Source: Comamonadaceae bacterium
GTDB taxonomy: Bacteria; Pseudomonadota; Gammaproteobacteria; Burkholderiales; Burkholderiaceae_C
Reading direction: 5' to 3'
Length of the DNA: 64,000 nucleotides
NCBI GenBank assembly: GCA_027488735.1
Contig: JAIYBB010000004.1
Location: 124,001-188,000 of the forward strand
In this document: in pieces, positions 25,188-37,305 of the stretch
Position numbering within the stretch: the first letter of the stretch is position 1
How the letters are laid out: every line of letters begins with the position of its first letter
Translations under genes and position numbers: made by a program
The notes under the pieces: model-generated
What the model was told of the DNA's origin: nothing
Database searches by the model: none
What the model saw: only the letters and a program-made list of their open reading frames with translations

Positions 25188-26134
25188 TGCTGTTGCCAGT
25201 GATGCATAAACCTACCTCCGGCGATTTCACCAAGACCAACAGTTGGCTGGATTGGTACGACGGCCCTGCCAAGCCACGCTTTGTGTTGCCTGCCGGTGCG
25301 GTGGACGCGCACTGCCATGTGTTCGGTCCGGGTGACACTTTCCCTTATGCACCCGAGCGCAAATACACACCGTGTGATGCGTCAGCCGCGCAATTGTTTG
25401 CTTTGCGCGATCACTTGGGTTTCGATAAAAACGTCATCGTTCAAGCCACGTGCCACGGCGCGGACAACCGTGCATTGGTGGATGCGTTGATGCGCGCTGA
25501 AGGCAAAGCTCGCGGTGTGGCTACGGTGAAGCGCAGCATCAGCGACGACGAACTGCAAGCCATGCACGATGCTGGTGTGCGTGGTGTGCGCTTCAACTTC
25601 GTCAAACGATTGGTGGACTTCACGCCCAAAGATGAATTGATGGAGATTGCTTCGCGCATCAGAGCCTGGGGCTGGCATGTGGTGATTTATTTCGAAGCCG
25701 TGGACTTGCCCGAGTTGTGGGATTTCTTCACCGCCTTGCCGACCACCGTGGTGGTGGACCACATGGGCCGCCCGGACGTGTCCAAGCCATTGAACGGCCC
25801 CGAGTTCAGCCTGTTCATGCAGTTCATGCGCGAGCACCCGAATGTATGGAGCAAAGTGTCTTGCCCCGAGCGGCTCAGTCTCAGCGGTCCTCAAGCCTTG
25901 CATGGCGAAACTGCACCTTACCGGGACGTGGTGCCGTTTGCGCGCCACGTGGTTGAAAGTTTTCCGGACCGTGTGTTGTGGGGCACCGATTGGCCACACC
26001 CCAATTTGAAAGACCACATGCCCGACGATGGGTTGCTGGTTGATTTCATTCCGCAGATTGCGGTGACACCTGAGTTGCAGCACAAGTTGTTGGTGGATAA
26101 CCCGACACGTTTGTATTGGCCTGAGTTGAAATGA
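25187..26134 (+). CDS. ligI: 2-pyrone-4,6-dicarboxylate hydrolase
   Basis: 315 residues from ATG 25187 (TGATG overlap with ligK); an inner ATG at 25202 is also possible. The amidohydrolase-type site is visible in VDAHCHVFGPGDTFPYAPER and the terminal WGTDWPHPNLKDHMPDD. TVVVDHMGRPDV lies between. The enzyme opens 2-pyrone-4,6-dicarboxylate, the lactone formed by LigC, to 4-oxalomesaconate and its keto form. LigI is metal-independent in known cases. Confidence 0.93.
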   Translation: MLLPVMHKPTSGDFTKTNSWLDWYDGPAKPRFVLPAGAVDAHCHVFGPGDTFPYAPERKYTPCDASAAQLFALRDHLGFDKNVIVQATCHGADNRALVDALMRAEGKARGVATVKRSISDDELQAMHDAGVRGVRFNFVKRLVDFTPKDELMEIASRIRAWGWHVVIYFEAVDLPELWDFFTALPTTVVVDHMGRPDVSKPLNGPEFSLFMQFMREHPNVWSKVSCPERLSLSGPQALHGETAPYRDVVPFARHVVESFPDRVLWGTDWPHPNLKDHMPDDGLLVDFIPQIAVTPELQHKLLVDNPTRLYWPELK

Positions 26135-26143
26135 AAGACACAC

Positions 26144-28388
<2,245 letters not shown>

Positions 28389-28450
28389 AAAAAATGCCGG
28401 TCGAGCCACGCAAAATGCTGCAAGACGACAGCTGTTGATAGCTAACAGCG

Positions 28451-28879
28451 TCACAGACTGACCAGATGTTGCGACTTGGCACCCTTGACCGAGTTCAAGG
28501 GTATGCGCTTGTCCAAGGTAATCAGTCTGCCGCCATGTTTGACCGCGATTGCCAGTAAATATGCATCAGTGAGTTGGCGCGGGCTGAGCAGTTTGTCCGC
28601 GTCAATGAAGGCTTCGTCTAACAGGCTGATGTTGTCTGGCCAGAACGCATGGTGCTTTGTATTTGTGAAATTACGCAAACGCTTGACCAAGTTTTGCAAA
28701 GACTGGCTGTTGGTGTAGCTGGTTTGACTCATGATGCGTAGCATGCCGTTTTGAGTCAGAGGGCAACTCGCCCAGCCTTGATTGATATGTGTATCCAACC
28801 AATCGTAGGCAAGCCGATGGTGGGCGTGGTCATGGTCGTGCAATGCAATCAGGATGTTGACATCCAATAAAGCCCGCAT
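28451..28879 (-). CDS. vapC: VapC-type PIN-domain ribonuclease toxin
   Basis: 142 residues from the ATG at 28879. The PIN acidic residues are visible: LLDVNILIALHD at the N-terminus and LTDAYLLAIAVKHGGRLITLDKR at the C-terminus, with SCPLTQNGMLRIMSQ between, a pattern common in the VapC subfamily. These Mg-dependent RNases cut tRNA or rRNA and arrest growth when free. The start overlaps the antitoxin stop by one base (TGATG), standard for such pairs. Confidence 0.9.
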   Translation of the reverse strand: MRALLDVNILIALHDHDHAHHRLAYDWLDTHINQGWASCPLTQNGMLRIMSQTSYTNSQSLQNLVKRLRNFTNTKHHAFWPDNISLLDEAFIDADKLLSPRQLTDAYLLAIAVKHGGRLITLDKRIPLNSVKGAKSQHLVSL

Positions 28880-29142
28880 CAAATGCCTTCCTCGTCACGG
28901 ATGCGATCGACCATTTCATTGGTGATGATGACACCACGGTGAGGCAAGGGGATTAAGCCGTATTTCGCTAATGGGCCTTCTGTCTGCGGCGCAGGTTCAT
29001 TGGCTTGCATGGGATGGGTCGGCATATGAAAAGCCCGGCGTGCTTGTTCGCTCACCACTTTGCCTATGGTTTTTTTCTCGCGCCGGGCGATTTCTTTGGC
29101 GGCAAACAGCACGTCATCGTCTATGTCTATGGTGGTGCGCAT
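28879..29142 (-). CDS. vapB: VapB-type ribbon-helix-helix antitoxin
   Basis: 87 residues from the ATG at 29142 (TTG two codons earlier also in frame). The N-terminus RTTIDIDDDVLFAAKEIARR is a ribbon-helix-helix DNA-binding domain with the usual Arg-Thr beta strand. The C-terminal half (PHRGVIITNEMVDRIRDEEG) is the likely toxin-wrapping segment. It neutralises VapC and, with it, should repress its own promoter; a 28-base palindrome lies just upstream. Confidence 0.88.
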   Translation of the reverse strand: MRTTIDIDDDVLFAAKEIARREKKTIGKVVSEQARRAFHMPTHPMQANEPAPQTEGPLAKYGLIPLPHRGVIITNEMVDRIRDEEGI

Positions 29143-29156
29143 GGTCAAATCCTAAA

Positions 29157-29196
29157 GATGTTTGATGATTTTGCATCAAACATCAATTTTTTTCAA
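29157..29196 (-). promoter_or_regulatory. vapBC promoter with operator palindrome over the -10 box
   Basis: On the minus strand TTGAAA (29196-29191) and CAAAAT (29173-29168) are exactly 17 bases apart, a plausible sigma-70 promoter. A perfect 11-base inverted repeat, GATGTTTGATG and CATCAAACATC (29157-29184), encloses the -10 hexamer as its 6-base centre. Binding of a VapBC complex there would block RNA polymerase, the classic autoregulation of these modules. An AGGA motif lies about ten bases before the vapB ATG. Confidence 0.65.
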
Positions 29197-29212
29197 GTTC
29201 TAAAATGCCTTG

Positions 29213-30217
29213 ATGAACAAACGTCAAGTCGGCCCATTCACAGTCAATCCCATCGGCCTGGGATGTATGAATATTTGCCCGGTTTACGGACCGCCACCAC
29301 CCGAAGCAGATGCGCAAAAACTGCTGCTTGCTGCGTTAGACGAAGGCGTAGATTTTTTTGACACAGCCGCTTTGTATGGCTTTGGTGAAAGCGAACGCAT
29401 CATCGGCAAAGCTTTGTCGGGCAAGCGCAGCCAGTTCACATTGGCCAGCAAATGCGGTTTGCACGGCGTAGACAAAAACGGGGACGGTAAAAAAGTACGC
29501 GTGCTCGATGGCCGCCCCGAAACCATCAGAGCCACTTGCGAAAACAGTTTGCGCAGTTTGAAAACCGATGTCATCGACTTGTACTATTTGCACCGCTGGG
29601 ACAAAAACGTACCTATCGAAGACAGCGTGGGCATGCTGAGTGATCTGGTGCGACAGGGAAAAATCCGCACCATTGGTTTATCCGAAGTGTCCTCAAACAC
29701 TTTACGCAAAGCGCATGCGGTTCACCCAATCACTGCGCTGCAAACAGAATATTCCTTGTGGACTCGAAACCCCGAAATAGCGGTGCTCGACGCTTGCAAA
29801 GAATTGAACATTACTTTTGTGTCGTTCAGTCCTTTGGCCAGAAAATTTTTATGCGCTGACTTAGCCGATACAACGCAGCTTTTGCCTACCGATTGGCGTC
29901 ACACTTCGCCGCGTTTTCATGCTGAACATTACGCAAAAAATCTGCAATTGCTGGATAACTACCTAGAGATTTCGCGCGATGTGGGTTGCACTCCCGCGCA
30001 ACTTGCATTGGCTTGGGTGTTGCACCAGGCGCCGCATATCGTGACCATTCCGGGTACTTCACGCATTGACCATTTGAAAGACAACATGGGCGCGTTGAAC
30101 GTGAAACTGTCGCCTGATATCTTGGTGCGTTTAGATCAAGCGATCAACCAAGCCAATGTGTCTGGTAACCGATACAACGAACTGGCCAGCAGTGAAGTGG
30201 ACACCGAAGTGTTTTAA
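29213..30217 (+). CDS. Aldo/keto reductase
   Basis: 334 residues from ATG 29213. The catalytic tetrad of the family is visible: FFDTAALYGFGESER (Asp and Tyr), ASKCGL (Lys) and LYYLHRWD (His). NADPH-binding motifs near the C-terminus read VTIPGTSRIDHLKDN. It reduces an aldehyde or ketone; the substrate is unknown. It stands alone on this strand, and its end overlaps the end of the convergent transporter gene by four bases. Confidence 0.9.
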   Translation: MNKRQVGPFTVNPIGLGCMNICPVYGPPPPEADAQKLLLAALDEGVDFFDTAALYGFGESERIIGKALSGKRSQFTLASKCGLHGVDKNGDGKKVRVLDGRPETIRATCENSLRSLKTDVIDLYYLHRWDKNVPIEDSVGMLSDLVRQGKIRTIGLSEVSSNTLRKAHAVHPITALQTEYSLWTRNPEIAVLDACKELNITFVSFSPLARKFLCADLADTTQLLPTDWRHTSPRFHAEHYAKNLQLLDNYLEISRDVGCTPAQLALAWVLHQAPHIVTIPGTSRIDHLKDNMGALNVKLSPDILVRLDQAINQANVSGNRYNELASSEVDTEVF

Positions 30218-31104
30218 TGCTCGCCCATGCTTGAAGCTTGTCTGTTGAGTCGCAGCATCAACATGCCCGCGCCTACCAATAACAACATACCGCACCAAGC
30301 CATGGCATTGGGTATATCGCCCCAAATCACATAACCAGCCAATACTGCGGTCAAGAGACCCATGTAGCGAAACGGTGCCACCACACTCATGTCTGCAATG
30401 CGTGTGGCTTTGATCAAGAAGAAATACCCGCTGCTCAAGAGCACAGCGGCGGCGGCCATCATGAGCCAATGCACCGCAGAGACAGCTTGCCATGGCGTGG
30501 CGATGCTCCAAATGCCAGCCATCACTGTGGCCGCCAAAGCCGTCCCAATGGTGATCACCATGGACGGAATGTGTGGTGCGATAAATCTCACACTCAGATC
30601 TCGCAAGGCATGCAACAAAGTGCCCGCCAGCGCAACCCAGGCCCAAGCGTTGAAGCCGTCAGCCTGCGGTTGCACGACCAGCAACACTCCGATGAAACCC
30701 AAACCGATGATCAGCCAATTGCGGCCGCTGACATGCACACCCAACAACAAGCCTGACAGCAGCGCGATCAGCAGCGGCGTGGACATGTTGATCGCGGTTA
30801 CATCGCCAATCGGCATATGAAACAACGCACTCAAATACACCAGACTCGCGGCACCATCCAGCGCCGAGCGCAACACAACCCATTTGTTGCCCAAGTGCGA
30901 TAAACCGGCTCGACTGAAATGGCTGCGGTCGGTCGCATAGGCGAGCACAAACAAACCCAGCACGGCCATCAGACCGCGTAAAAAAATCAATTGGGAGGTG
31001 GGAAGCGTGTCACTGACGAACTTGACCAGCGTATCGTTCAAAACAAAGCACACCATGCCGACCGTCATGGCGATCACGCCACGACGGTTGTGGTGCTCGG
31101 TCAC
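30214..31104 (-). CDS. DMT-superfamily transporter (EamA domains)
   Basis: 296 residues from GTG 31104, with ten hydrophobic segments in two EamA repeats. The first contains [19 protein letters not shown] and [12 protein letters not shown]; the second contains [20 protein letters not shown]. These inner-membrane carriers usually export metabolites or amino acids. Its start overlaps the rpoD stop (GTGA), so it probably rides on the rpoD transcript. Substrate unknown. Confidence 0.85.
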   Translation of the reverse strand: MTEHHNRRGVIAMTVGMVCFVLNDTLVKFVSDTLPTSQLIFLRGLMAVLGLFVLAYATDRSHFSRAGLSHLGNKWVVLRSALDGAASLVYLSALFHMPIGDVTAINMSTPLLIALLSGLLLGVHVSGRNWLIIGLGFIGVLLVVQPQADGFNAWAWVALAGTLLHALRDLSVRFIAPHIPSMVITIGTALAATVMAGIWSIATPWQAVSAVHWLMMAAAAVLLSSGYFFLIKATRIADMSVVAPFRYMGLLTAVLAGYVIWGDIPNAMAWCGMLLLVGAGMLMLRLNRQASSMGEH

Positions 31105-33422
31105 AGGGTGTCGATGAAACTGCGCAGTTTGTCAGAGCGGCTGGGGTGCTTGAGCTTGCGCAAAGCCTTGGCTTCGATTTGACGGATTCGCTCGCGCGTC
31201 ACGTCAAATTGTTTGCCGACCTCTTCCAAGGTGTGGTCGTTGTCCATCTCGATGCCGAAACGCATGCGCAGCACTTTGGCTTCGCGCGGAGTCAGGCCGT
31301 CGAGGATTTCCTTGACCACATCACGCAAACCGGCTTGCATGGCGGCTTCGATAGGCGCTGTGTTGGCACCGTCTTCGATGAAGTCGCCCAAATGGGAATC
31401 GTCGTCGTCACCGATAGGTGTTTCCATGGAAATCGGCTCTTTGGCGATCTTCATGATCTTGCGGATTTTGTCTTCCGGCATTTCCATTTTTTCCGCCAGC
31501 ACAGACGCATCAGGCTCAAAGCCAAACTCCTGCAAGTGTTGACGGCTGATGCGGTTCATCTTGTTGATGGTCTCGATCATGTGCACCGGAATACGGATGG
31601 TGCGCGCCTGGTCTGCGATGGAACGCGTGATGGCCTGGCGGATCCACCAAGTGGCGTAAGTGGAGAACTTGTAGCCGCGACGATATTCGAATTTATCGAC
31701 CGCTTTCATCAAACCGATATTGCCTTCTTGGATCAAGTCCAGGAATTGCAAACCACGGTTGGTGTATTTTTTGGCGATAGAAATAACCAGACGCAAGTTG
31801 GCCTCGATCATTTCTTTTTTGGCGTTGCGTGAAGCGCGTTCGCCTTCGTTCATGCGCTTGTTGATGTCCTTGAGTTCAGCCAAAGGCACGACCACGCGGT
31901 TTTGTATATCGGTCAGTTTGGTTTGCAATTCCTGAATAGCAGGAATATTGCGGGTCATGGTGACCGACCAGTTTTTACCAGCGGCTGATTGTTTTTCAAC
32001 CCATTTCAGGTTCAACAAATTGGTAGGGAATTCTTTGATGAACATTTCCTGCGGCATGCCGCAGCGGTCCACGATGATGCGGCGCAGTTCGCGTTCTTTT
32101 TTGCGCACATCATCAACTTGCGAGCGCACCAGATCACACAGCTTTTCGATGGTGCGTGCGGTGAAACGCACAGTCATCATTTCTTCGCTGATGGACTTTT
32201 GGATCTTCATGTAGGCCGGTGTACCGTAGCCTTCTTTGTCGAAGCTCTTGCGCAGTTTGTCGAACAGCACCTGAATGCGGTCAAGGCGTGTGAGCGCTTC
32301 GCTTTTGAGTTCTTCGAGTTTTTTGGTGAGAGCTTTGGAGCCGCCTTTGCCGTCGTCGTCGTCAGAGTCGTCGAACTCGTCGAAGTCTTCTTCGGCCACA
32401 TAGTCGTCGGCTTCATTGGCGTTGGTGAAACCGTCAACGATGGTGGAGATGACGACCTTGTCTTCGCGAATGTCTGCCGCCATGCGCAAAATTTCTGCGA
32501 CGGTGGCGGGGGACGCGCTGATGGCTTCCATCATGGCCATCAAGCCGCCTTCGATGCGCTTGGCGATTTCAATTTCGCCTTCGCGTGTCAGCAATTCGAC
32601 CGTGCCCATTTCGCGCATGTACATGCGAACAGGGTCGGTGGTGCGACCGAACTCGCTGTCTACGGTGGACAAGGCGGCTTCAGCTTCTTCTTCAGCTTCT
32701 TCTTCACTGGCAACGGTAGGGCCGGTGTTGTTGATGATCAGCATCTCGGCGTCGGGCGTTTGCTCGAACACGGCCACACCCATGTCGTTCAACATGGTGA
32801 TCACCACTTCCAATGTTTCTGCGTCAACCAATTTGTCGGGCAAGTGATCGGAGATTTCGCCGTGGGTCAAGTAGCCGCGTGTTTTGCCTAACTTGATCAG
32901 AGTCTTCAGGCGTGAGCGGCGCTTGGCCAAGTCTTCTTCGGACAACACGGTTTCGTCTAAGCCGAATTCTTTCATCAAGGCGCGTTCTTTGGCCTTGCTG
33001 ATTTTCATGCGCAAAGGCTTGACCTTTTCGCCGCTAGCGACGGTTTCATCAGCGAATTCAGCCTCGAGATCGACGATGTCATCATCTTCTAAAACTTTTT
33101 TGGCAGTAGCTTTTCCTTTGGCAGCTTTTGTGTCAACAGCTTTGGGTGGCTTGGCGCGTTCTGCAGAGGGCTTGGCCGTCGGCTTGCTAGCGGCTTTGAC
33201 AGGTGTTTTTGCCACGGGCTTGGCAGTACTTTTGGCGGCAGGTTTAGTGACTGTTTTGGCGACAGCCTTGGTCACAGGCTTGGCAGGTGATTTGGTGGCA
33301 GGTTTGGTTGGTGCTTTGGGCGCAGGTTTGGCAGAGGCTTTGGTCACGGTTTTGGTCACTGGTTTGGCTGCGGCTTTGGCAGCGGGTTTGGAAACAGCTT
33401 TGGCGGGTTTCTTGGAAGGCAT
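31101..33422 (-). CDS. rpoD: RNA polymerase primary sigma factor RpoD (sigma-70)
   Basis: 773 residues. The first ~95 residues are a histone-H1-like run of Ala, Lys, Pro and Val, typical of Comamonadaceae-type RpoD. Region 1.1 follows ([19 protein letters not shown]), then region 1.2 ([20 protein letters not shown]), the acidic non-conserved insertion ([18 protein letters not shown]), region 2 with [20 protein letters not shown], and region 4.2 with [20 protein letters not shown]. All domains are complete, so it is the housekeeping sigma factor. It lies downstream of dnaG on the same strand, the remnant of the macromolecular-synthesis operon. RBS: AAGGATTG before the ATG. Confidence 0.98.
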   Translation of the reverse strand: MPSKKPAKAVSKPAAKAAAKPVTKTVTKASAKPAPKAPTKPATKSPAKPVTKAVAKTVTKPAAKSTAKPVAKTPVKAASKPTAKPSAERAKPPKAVDTKAAKGKATAKKVLEDDDIVDLEAEFADETVASGEKVKPLRMKISKAKERALMKEFGLDETVLSEEDLAKRRSRLKTLIKLGKTRGYLTHGEISDHLPDKLVDAETLEVVITMLNDMGVAVFEQTPDAEMLIINNTGPTVASEEEAEEEAEAALSTVDSEFGRTTDPVRMYMREMGTVELLTREGEIEIAKRIEGGLMAMMEAISASPATVAEILRMAADIREDKVVISTIVDGFTNANEADDYVAEEDFDEFDDSDDDDGKGGSKALTKKLEELKSEALTRLDRIQVLFDKLRKSFDKEGYGTPAYMKIQKSISEEMMTVRFTARTIEKLCDLVRSQVDDVRKKERELRRIIVDRCGMPQEMFIKEFPTNLLNLKWVEKQSAAGKNWSVTMTRNIPAIQELQTKLTDIQNRVVVPLAELKDINKRMNEGERASRNAKKEMIEANLRLVISIAKKYTNRGLQFLDLIQEGNIGLMKAVDKFEYRRGYKFSTYATWWIRQAITRSIADQARTIRIPVHMIETINKMNRISRQHLQEFGFEPDASVLAEKMEMPEDKIRKIMKIAKEPISMETPIGDDDDSHLGDFIEDGANTAPIEAAMQAGLRDVVKEILDGLTPREAKVLRMRFGIEMDNDHTLEEVGKQFDVTRERIRQIEAKALRKLKHPSRSDKLRSFIDTL

Positions 33423-33607
33423 ATCAATCCTTATTCAAAAAATATCACACACCCGTTGAGCCGAGCGTCATGCTTATCAAGGAGGGCAAACAAGCTGGGA
33501 GGGCGAACATTTGGAATGCAATCCTTGCGGAGTTGGGCGGGTCGTGCGATTAATGTCACGGTTGGCCGGGCCCGGAGGTGTTGCTGTCGCGCTTGTGAGG
33601 AAATGTA

Positions 33608-35440
33608 TTATACCTGAGGCACTTTTTTCAGATCAGCCAAGCGGGCGTTAAGTTGCTTGATGCTGGCATAGGCTTTTGGATCGGTGGCCATGCGGCGCGT
33701 CAGTTCATCAATTTGGCTCGCCAAATAAGCTTTTTCCAACTCGCGTGTGATGCTTTGCAATTCGCTCGCGTCGTTGTCCATTTCAAGCGGTGTGTTGTCA
33801 ATCAGTTGGACCAACAAGGACTCGTCCTCGTGACCACGCAGTCCTTCGCGTAACGCTGCCAACGGTTGCACGCCATGTTCATGCCATTGCTGGTCTAGCC
33901 ATGTGAACAAACGGCCATGCGGAGGCGCTAAATCCATGAGTAAGTGTTGCAGAGGAGAAGCAAGCGCCGCCCACTGATGCATGTCGGCAAACAGAATTTG
34001 CAAGGCACGGTCTTGTCGGCTGGGAATTTTTCTTCGCAATGAAACGCCGCGTGCCACTTGGCCTGAGGCATTGGTCGCCGAAGACTTGCCAGATTTCATC
34101 GGAGCGCGGCGACGCTCACTCGCGGCTGAAGCAGGAGCACCTTGCCAGAGTCGCAGCAACTCGCGCTCGCCGATACCGACCAATTCGGCAAACTCGCCCA
34201 GTAACTGCGTTTTCAAGACGCCCTCTGGCATGGCTGACCACAAGGGTTTGGCTTGTGTTGCGAGCATGGCGCGTCCTTCAGCAGTGTCTATGTCGCAGCC
34301 ATCGCGCGAGACTTCCACCATGAATCGGCTAAGCGGAGTGGCATCAGACACCATGCGGGCAAATGCTTCCTTACCGTGTTCACGGATAAAACTGTCTGGG
34401 TCATGTTCAGTTGGTAAGAACAAGAATTTCACGTTGCGTACATCGCTGGCGTAGGGCAGTGCGCCGTCTAATGCTTTGCGTGCTGCGCGACGCCCGGCGG
34501 CATCGCCGTCAAAGCTAAATACCACTGCATCGGTGAATCGAAATAATTTTTGTACATGCTCTGTGGTGCAGGAAGTACCCAAGGTGGCAACCGCGTTAGC
34601 AAAGCCCAATTGCGCAAGCGCCACCACATCCATATAGCCTTCGGTCACCAGCACATATCCAGCATCACGCAGCGCATGTCTGGCTTCGAACAAACCATAC
34701 AACTCGCGTCCTTTGCTGAAGACGGGTGTTTCCGGTGAATTCAGGTATTTGGGTGTCCCTTCACCAATGATGCGTCCACCAAAACCAATGCATTCCCCTT
34801 TGACATTGCGAATGGGAAACATGATGCGGTCGCGAAATCGGTCATAGCGTTTTTCTTCACCGTCTTCAGCGGCCGAATGGATCACCAGGCCGGATTCCAC
34901 CAGCAAGGGATCTTGGTAGTCGGCAAACACGCTGGCCAAACTGCGCCAACCGTCGGGGGCATAGCCCAGACCGAAATCTTTGGCAATTTCACCGGTCAGC
35001 CCGCGGCCTTTCAAATAGTCCACTGCTTTGGGGCTGGCTTTGAGTTGTTTGCGGTAGGCATCTGCGGCTTTTTCAAGCACATCGCTGAGCGTGGCTTGGT
35101 GTTGGCGTTGTTGTGCAGCACGTTGACGCTGCATCGGGTCGGTGTCGTCTTCGGGCACTTGCAAGCCGTACGATTGCGCCAAGTCCTTGACCGCATCGAC
35201 AAAACTCATGCCAGTGTGTTCCATCAAAAAACCAATGGCATTGCCATTTTTCCCGCAACCAAAACAATGGAAAAACTGCTTGCTGGGGCTGACTGTGAAC
35301 GAGGGTGACTTTTCTCCATGAAAAGGGCACAAGCCCATGTAGTTGGCACCGCCTTTTTTCAACTGCACATAGCGACCCACCACTTCCACCACATCAGCGC
35401 GTGCGACCAACTCTTGAATGAAAGACTGCGGAATGGCCAT
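33608..35440 (-). CDS. dnaG: DNA primase
   Basis: 610 residues from the ATG at 35440 (MAIPQSFIQELVARADVV), the conserved family start; an in-frame extension to 35488 overlaps the previous gene. The CHC2 zinc finger reads CPFHGEKSPSF...HCFGCGKNG, the Toprim motifs are EGYMDVVAL and SFDGDAAGRRA, and a C-terminal DnaB-interaction domain follows. It makes RNA primers at the replication fork. A 185-base gap without a clear terminator separates it from rpoD. rpsU, its usual upstream neighbour, is absent; a gamma-glutamyltransferase gene ends five bases before its start. Confidence 0.97.
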   Translation of the reverse strand: MAIPQSFIQELVARADVVEVVGRYVQLKKGGANYMGLCPFHGEKSPSFTVSPSKQFFHCFGCGKNGNAIGFLMEHTGMSFVDAVKDLAQSYGLQVPEDDTDPMQRQRAAQQRQHQATLSDVLEKAADAYRKQLKASPKAVDYLKGRGLTGEIAKDFGLGYAPDGWRSLASVFADYQDPLLVESGLVIHSAAEDGEEKRYDRFRDRIMFPIRNVKGECIGFGGRIIGEGTPKYLNSPETPVFSKGRELYGLFEARHALRDAGYVLVTEGYMDVVALAQLGFANAVATLGTSCTTEHVQKLFRFTDAVVFSFDGDAAGRRAARKALDGALPYASDVRNVKFLFLPTEHDPDSFIREHGKEAFARMVSDATPLSRFMVEVSRDGCDIDTAEGRAMLATQAKPLWSAMPEGVLKTQLLGEFAELVGIGERELLRLWQGAPASAASERRRAPMKSGKSSATNASGQVARGVSLRRKIPSRQDRALQILFADMHQWAALASPLQHLLMDLAPPHGRLFTWLDQQWHEHGVQPLAALREGLRGHEDESLLVQLIDNTPLEMDNDASELQSITRELEKAYLASQIDELTRRMATDPKAYASIKQLNARLADLKKVPQV

Positions 35441-35444
35441 GGAT

Positions 35445-37301
35445 TCAATCGCCGCTGACCCAGCCTTCACGGCGCGGATCTGCTGCACCTAACCAACCTT
35501 GTGGGTTTCTTTGAAGGGCTTGCATGCCGCTGGGCATGTCGGGACTCAATACGTCATGTCCTCTGGCACGCAGCCCCTCGATGGTGGATGCGTTGAACCG
35601 GTTTTTCTCCAGCAACAAGGGCCCGTTGGCGTTGACCACGCCGCTGTGCGGTGCGTTCAAGGCTTGCTGCGCATCTTTGCCGTTGTGCAACATGGCCCAC
35701 AAACTTTGGCTGGTGAAATGAATGATCATGGCGCCGCCGGGGCTGCCCATGTTGATCAGCAAGCGCGCAGGCGTTGCGTCGGCTGCGCTGTCTGAAAACA
35801 CCATGACTGGGTTCATGGATGAACGTGGCCGTTTGCCAGCTTGTAAACGGTTGGCGATGGGCAAGCCCTGTGCATCGTTCGGTATGAAACTGAAATCGGT
35901 GAGTTGGTTGTTTAGCAAAAATCCACCGCGTGGGCCGGGGCTGACCATGATTCGAGCACCAAAACCGCTCTCGATGGTGGTGGTCATGGACACCGCGTGG
36001 CCATAACCATCGATGATGCTGATGTGGCTGGTGCCATGCTCCGTTTGGGCAGGCATGGGGGCATAGCTACGTTTGAAAGACTCTGGCGCACCTGCCTCGG
36101 CCTTGGGCAAGCGTTGTGCACCAATTTGCGCTGCGCGTTGCTGCAAGTACGGTACCTGCAGCAGACTGTCCCAACCCGAGCCAGGTGGTTGAACAAACTC
36201 GGGGTCAGCGATATACATCGCCCGGTCGGCAAATGCCAGTCGAGCCGCTTCGTTGTAATGGTGCAGCCATTCGACACTGCCCATTTCCGGGTCAGATACG
36301 GGGCGGGAGGCAAGCATGCCAAACACTTGCCCCATGGTGATCAGTCCGGAAGAGGGGGGGCCAACGCCACAAATTTTTACCGCTTGCACAGGGGTAGTTG
36401 CGGCATGAGAAAAACACATGGCATTGCGAATGTGAGGCCGGTACTTTTGCATGTCGCCCATGGTCAACAAACCTGGGTTGCTGGCGTGTAATTGCACTTT
36501 GTTGACAATGCGTTGTGCCAATGGGCCTGTATAAAAGGCATCGGCACCTTGTTTGGCCACCAGGCGCAACACTTTCGCCAAGCCCGGGTTGGTCAGCACA
36601 TGACCCACCGGCAATGGCGAGCCATTCGGATTAAAAAAATAGGCCGCAGCTTGCGGGTCTTTGAGCAAACCGGTTTCGGCTTTTAGCAATGCATGCAGTC
36701 TGGGGCTGATCGCAAACCCTTTGTCTGCCAATTCAATCGCAGGTTGAAACAGGCTGGCCCATGGCAAGCGACCATGTTGCTGGTGCGCGATGGCCAGCAT
36801 GCGCAGCAAGCCCGGGACGCCGACAGCGCGTCCACCAGTCACGACTTCGTTGAAAGGCAAAGGCTTGCCATTGAGCATGAACAGGTCTTGCGGCGCAAGT
36901 ACCGGTGCTGTTTCGCGGCCATCGAACACTTGCAATTGCCGGCCATCATGGTGCAGCAAAAACGCACCGCCACCGATACCGCTGGATTGCGGTTCAACCA
37001 AAGTCAGCACCATTTGCACAGCAATAGCCGCATCTACCGCAGAACCTCCGGCTTGCAAGATACGGTATCCAGCTTCGCTGGCCAACGGGTGCGCTGCTGC
37101 CACACCTCGCTGTTTCAATGGCCAGCCGGGTTTGTCGGTCCAGCCACTGGATGCTTCGGGTTGCACGCTCGGTGATGTCTGCGCCACCACCCAAGGGGTG
37201 AAGAAAGCCGTCGCCATCAAAGCCAAACCACCGCACATGACCCGTAGGCGCGACCGCATGCGAAGTGCAATCAGCGCAAAAAAGCGACGGTTTGGCTGCA
37301 T
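35445..37301 (-). CDS. ggt: Gamma-glutamyltransferase
   Basis: 618 residues from the ATG at 37301 (MQPNRRFF); a further ATG at 37259 would place the signal peptide (RLRVMCGGLALMATAFF...VVA) at the very N-terminus and is a good alternative. The proenzyme self-cleaves before the nucleophile Thr in TEHGTSHISIID. The substrate motif GSPGGAMIIH and the region RPRSSMNPVMVF are also present. The periplasmic enzyme transfers or hydrolyses the gamma-glutamyl group of glutathione. It starts four bases after an SDR stop codon and ends just before dnaG, so it has intruded into the dnaG-rpoD neighbourhood. Confidence 0.93.
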   Translation of the reverse strand: MQPNRRFFALIALRMRSRLRVMCGGLALMATAFFTPWVVAQTSPSVQPEASSGWTDKPGWPLKQRGVAAAHPLASEAGYRILQAGGSAVDAAIAVQMVLTLVEPQSSGIGGGAFLLHHDGRQLQVFDGRETAPVLAPQDLFMLNGKPLPFNEVVTGGRAVGVPGLLRMLAIAHQQHGRLPWASLFQPAIELADKGFAISPRLHALLKAETGLLKDPQAAAYFFNPNGSPLPVGHVLTNPGLAKVLRLVAKQGADAFYTGPLAQRIVNKVQLHASNPGLLTMGDMQKYRPHIRNAMCFSHAATTPVQAVKICGVGPPSSGLITMGQVFGMLASRPVSDPEMGSVEWLHHYNEAARLAFADRAMYIADPEFVQPPGSGWDSLLQVPYLQQRAAQIGAQRLPKAEAGAPESFKRSYAPMPAQTEHGTSHISIIDGYGHAVSMTTTIESGFGARIMVSPGPRGGFLLNNQLTDFSFIPNDAQGLPIANRLQAGKRPRSSMNPVMVFSDSAADATPARLLINMGSPGGAMIIHFTSQSLWAMLHNGKDAQQALNAPHSGVVNANGPLLLEKNRFNASTIEGLRARGHDVLSPDMPSGMQALQRNPQGWLGAADPRREGWVSGD

Positions 37302-37305
37302 CGTC

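Noticed and set aside
28389..28450. GCTGTT/AACAGC hairpin after ligC as a terminator
   Set aside because: The stem is only six bases, with no T run on either strand.
29157..29193. The 28-base palindrome plus T run read as a plus-strand terminator
   Set aside because: No plus-strand gene ends before it (ligC stops about 770 bases away, with vapBC between on the other strand), the stem is AT-rich, and it coincides with the vapB promoter; an operator is the better reading.
33130..33420. Repeated Ala/Lys/Pro coding sequence as a DNA repeat array
   Set aside because: The repetition is at the protein level, in the lysine-rich N-terminus of RpoD, and the DNA units vary; this is common in Burkholderiales RpoD.
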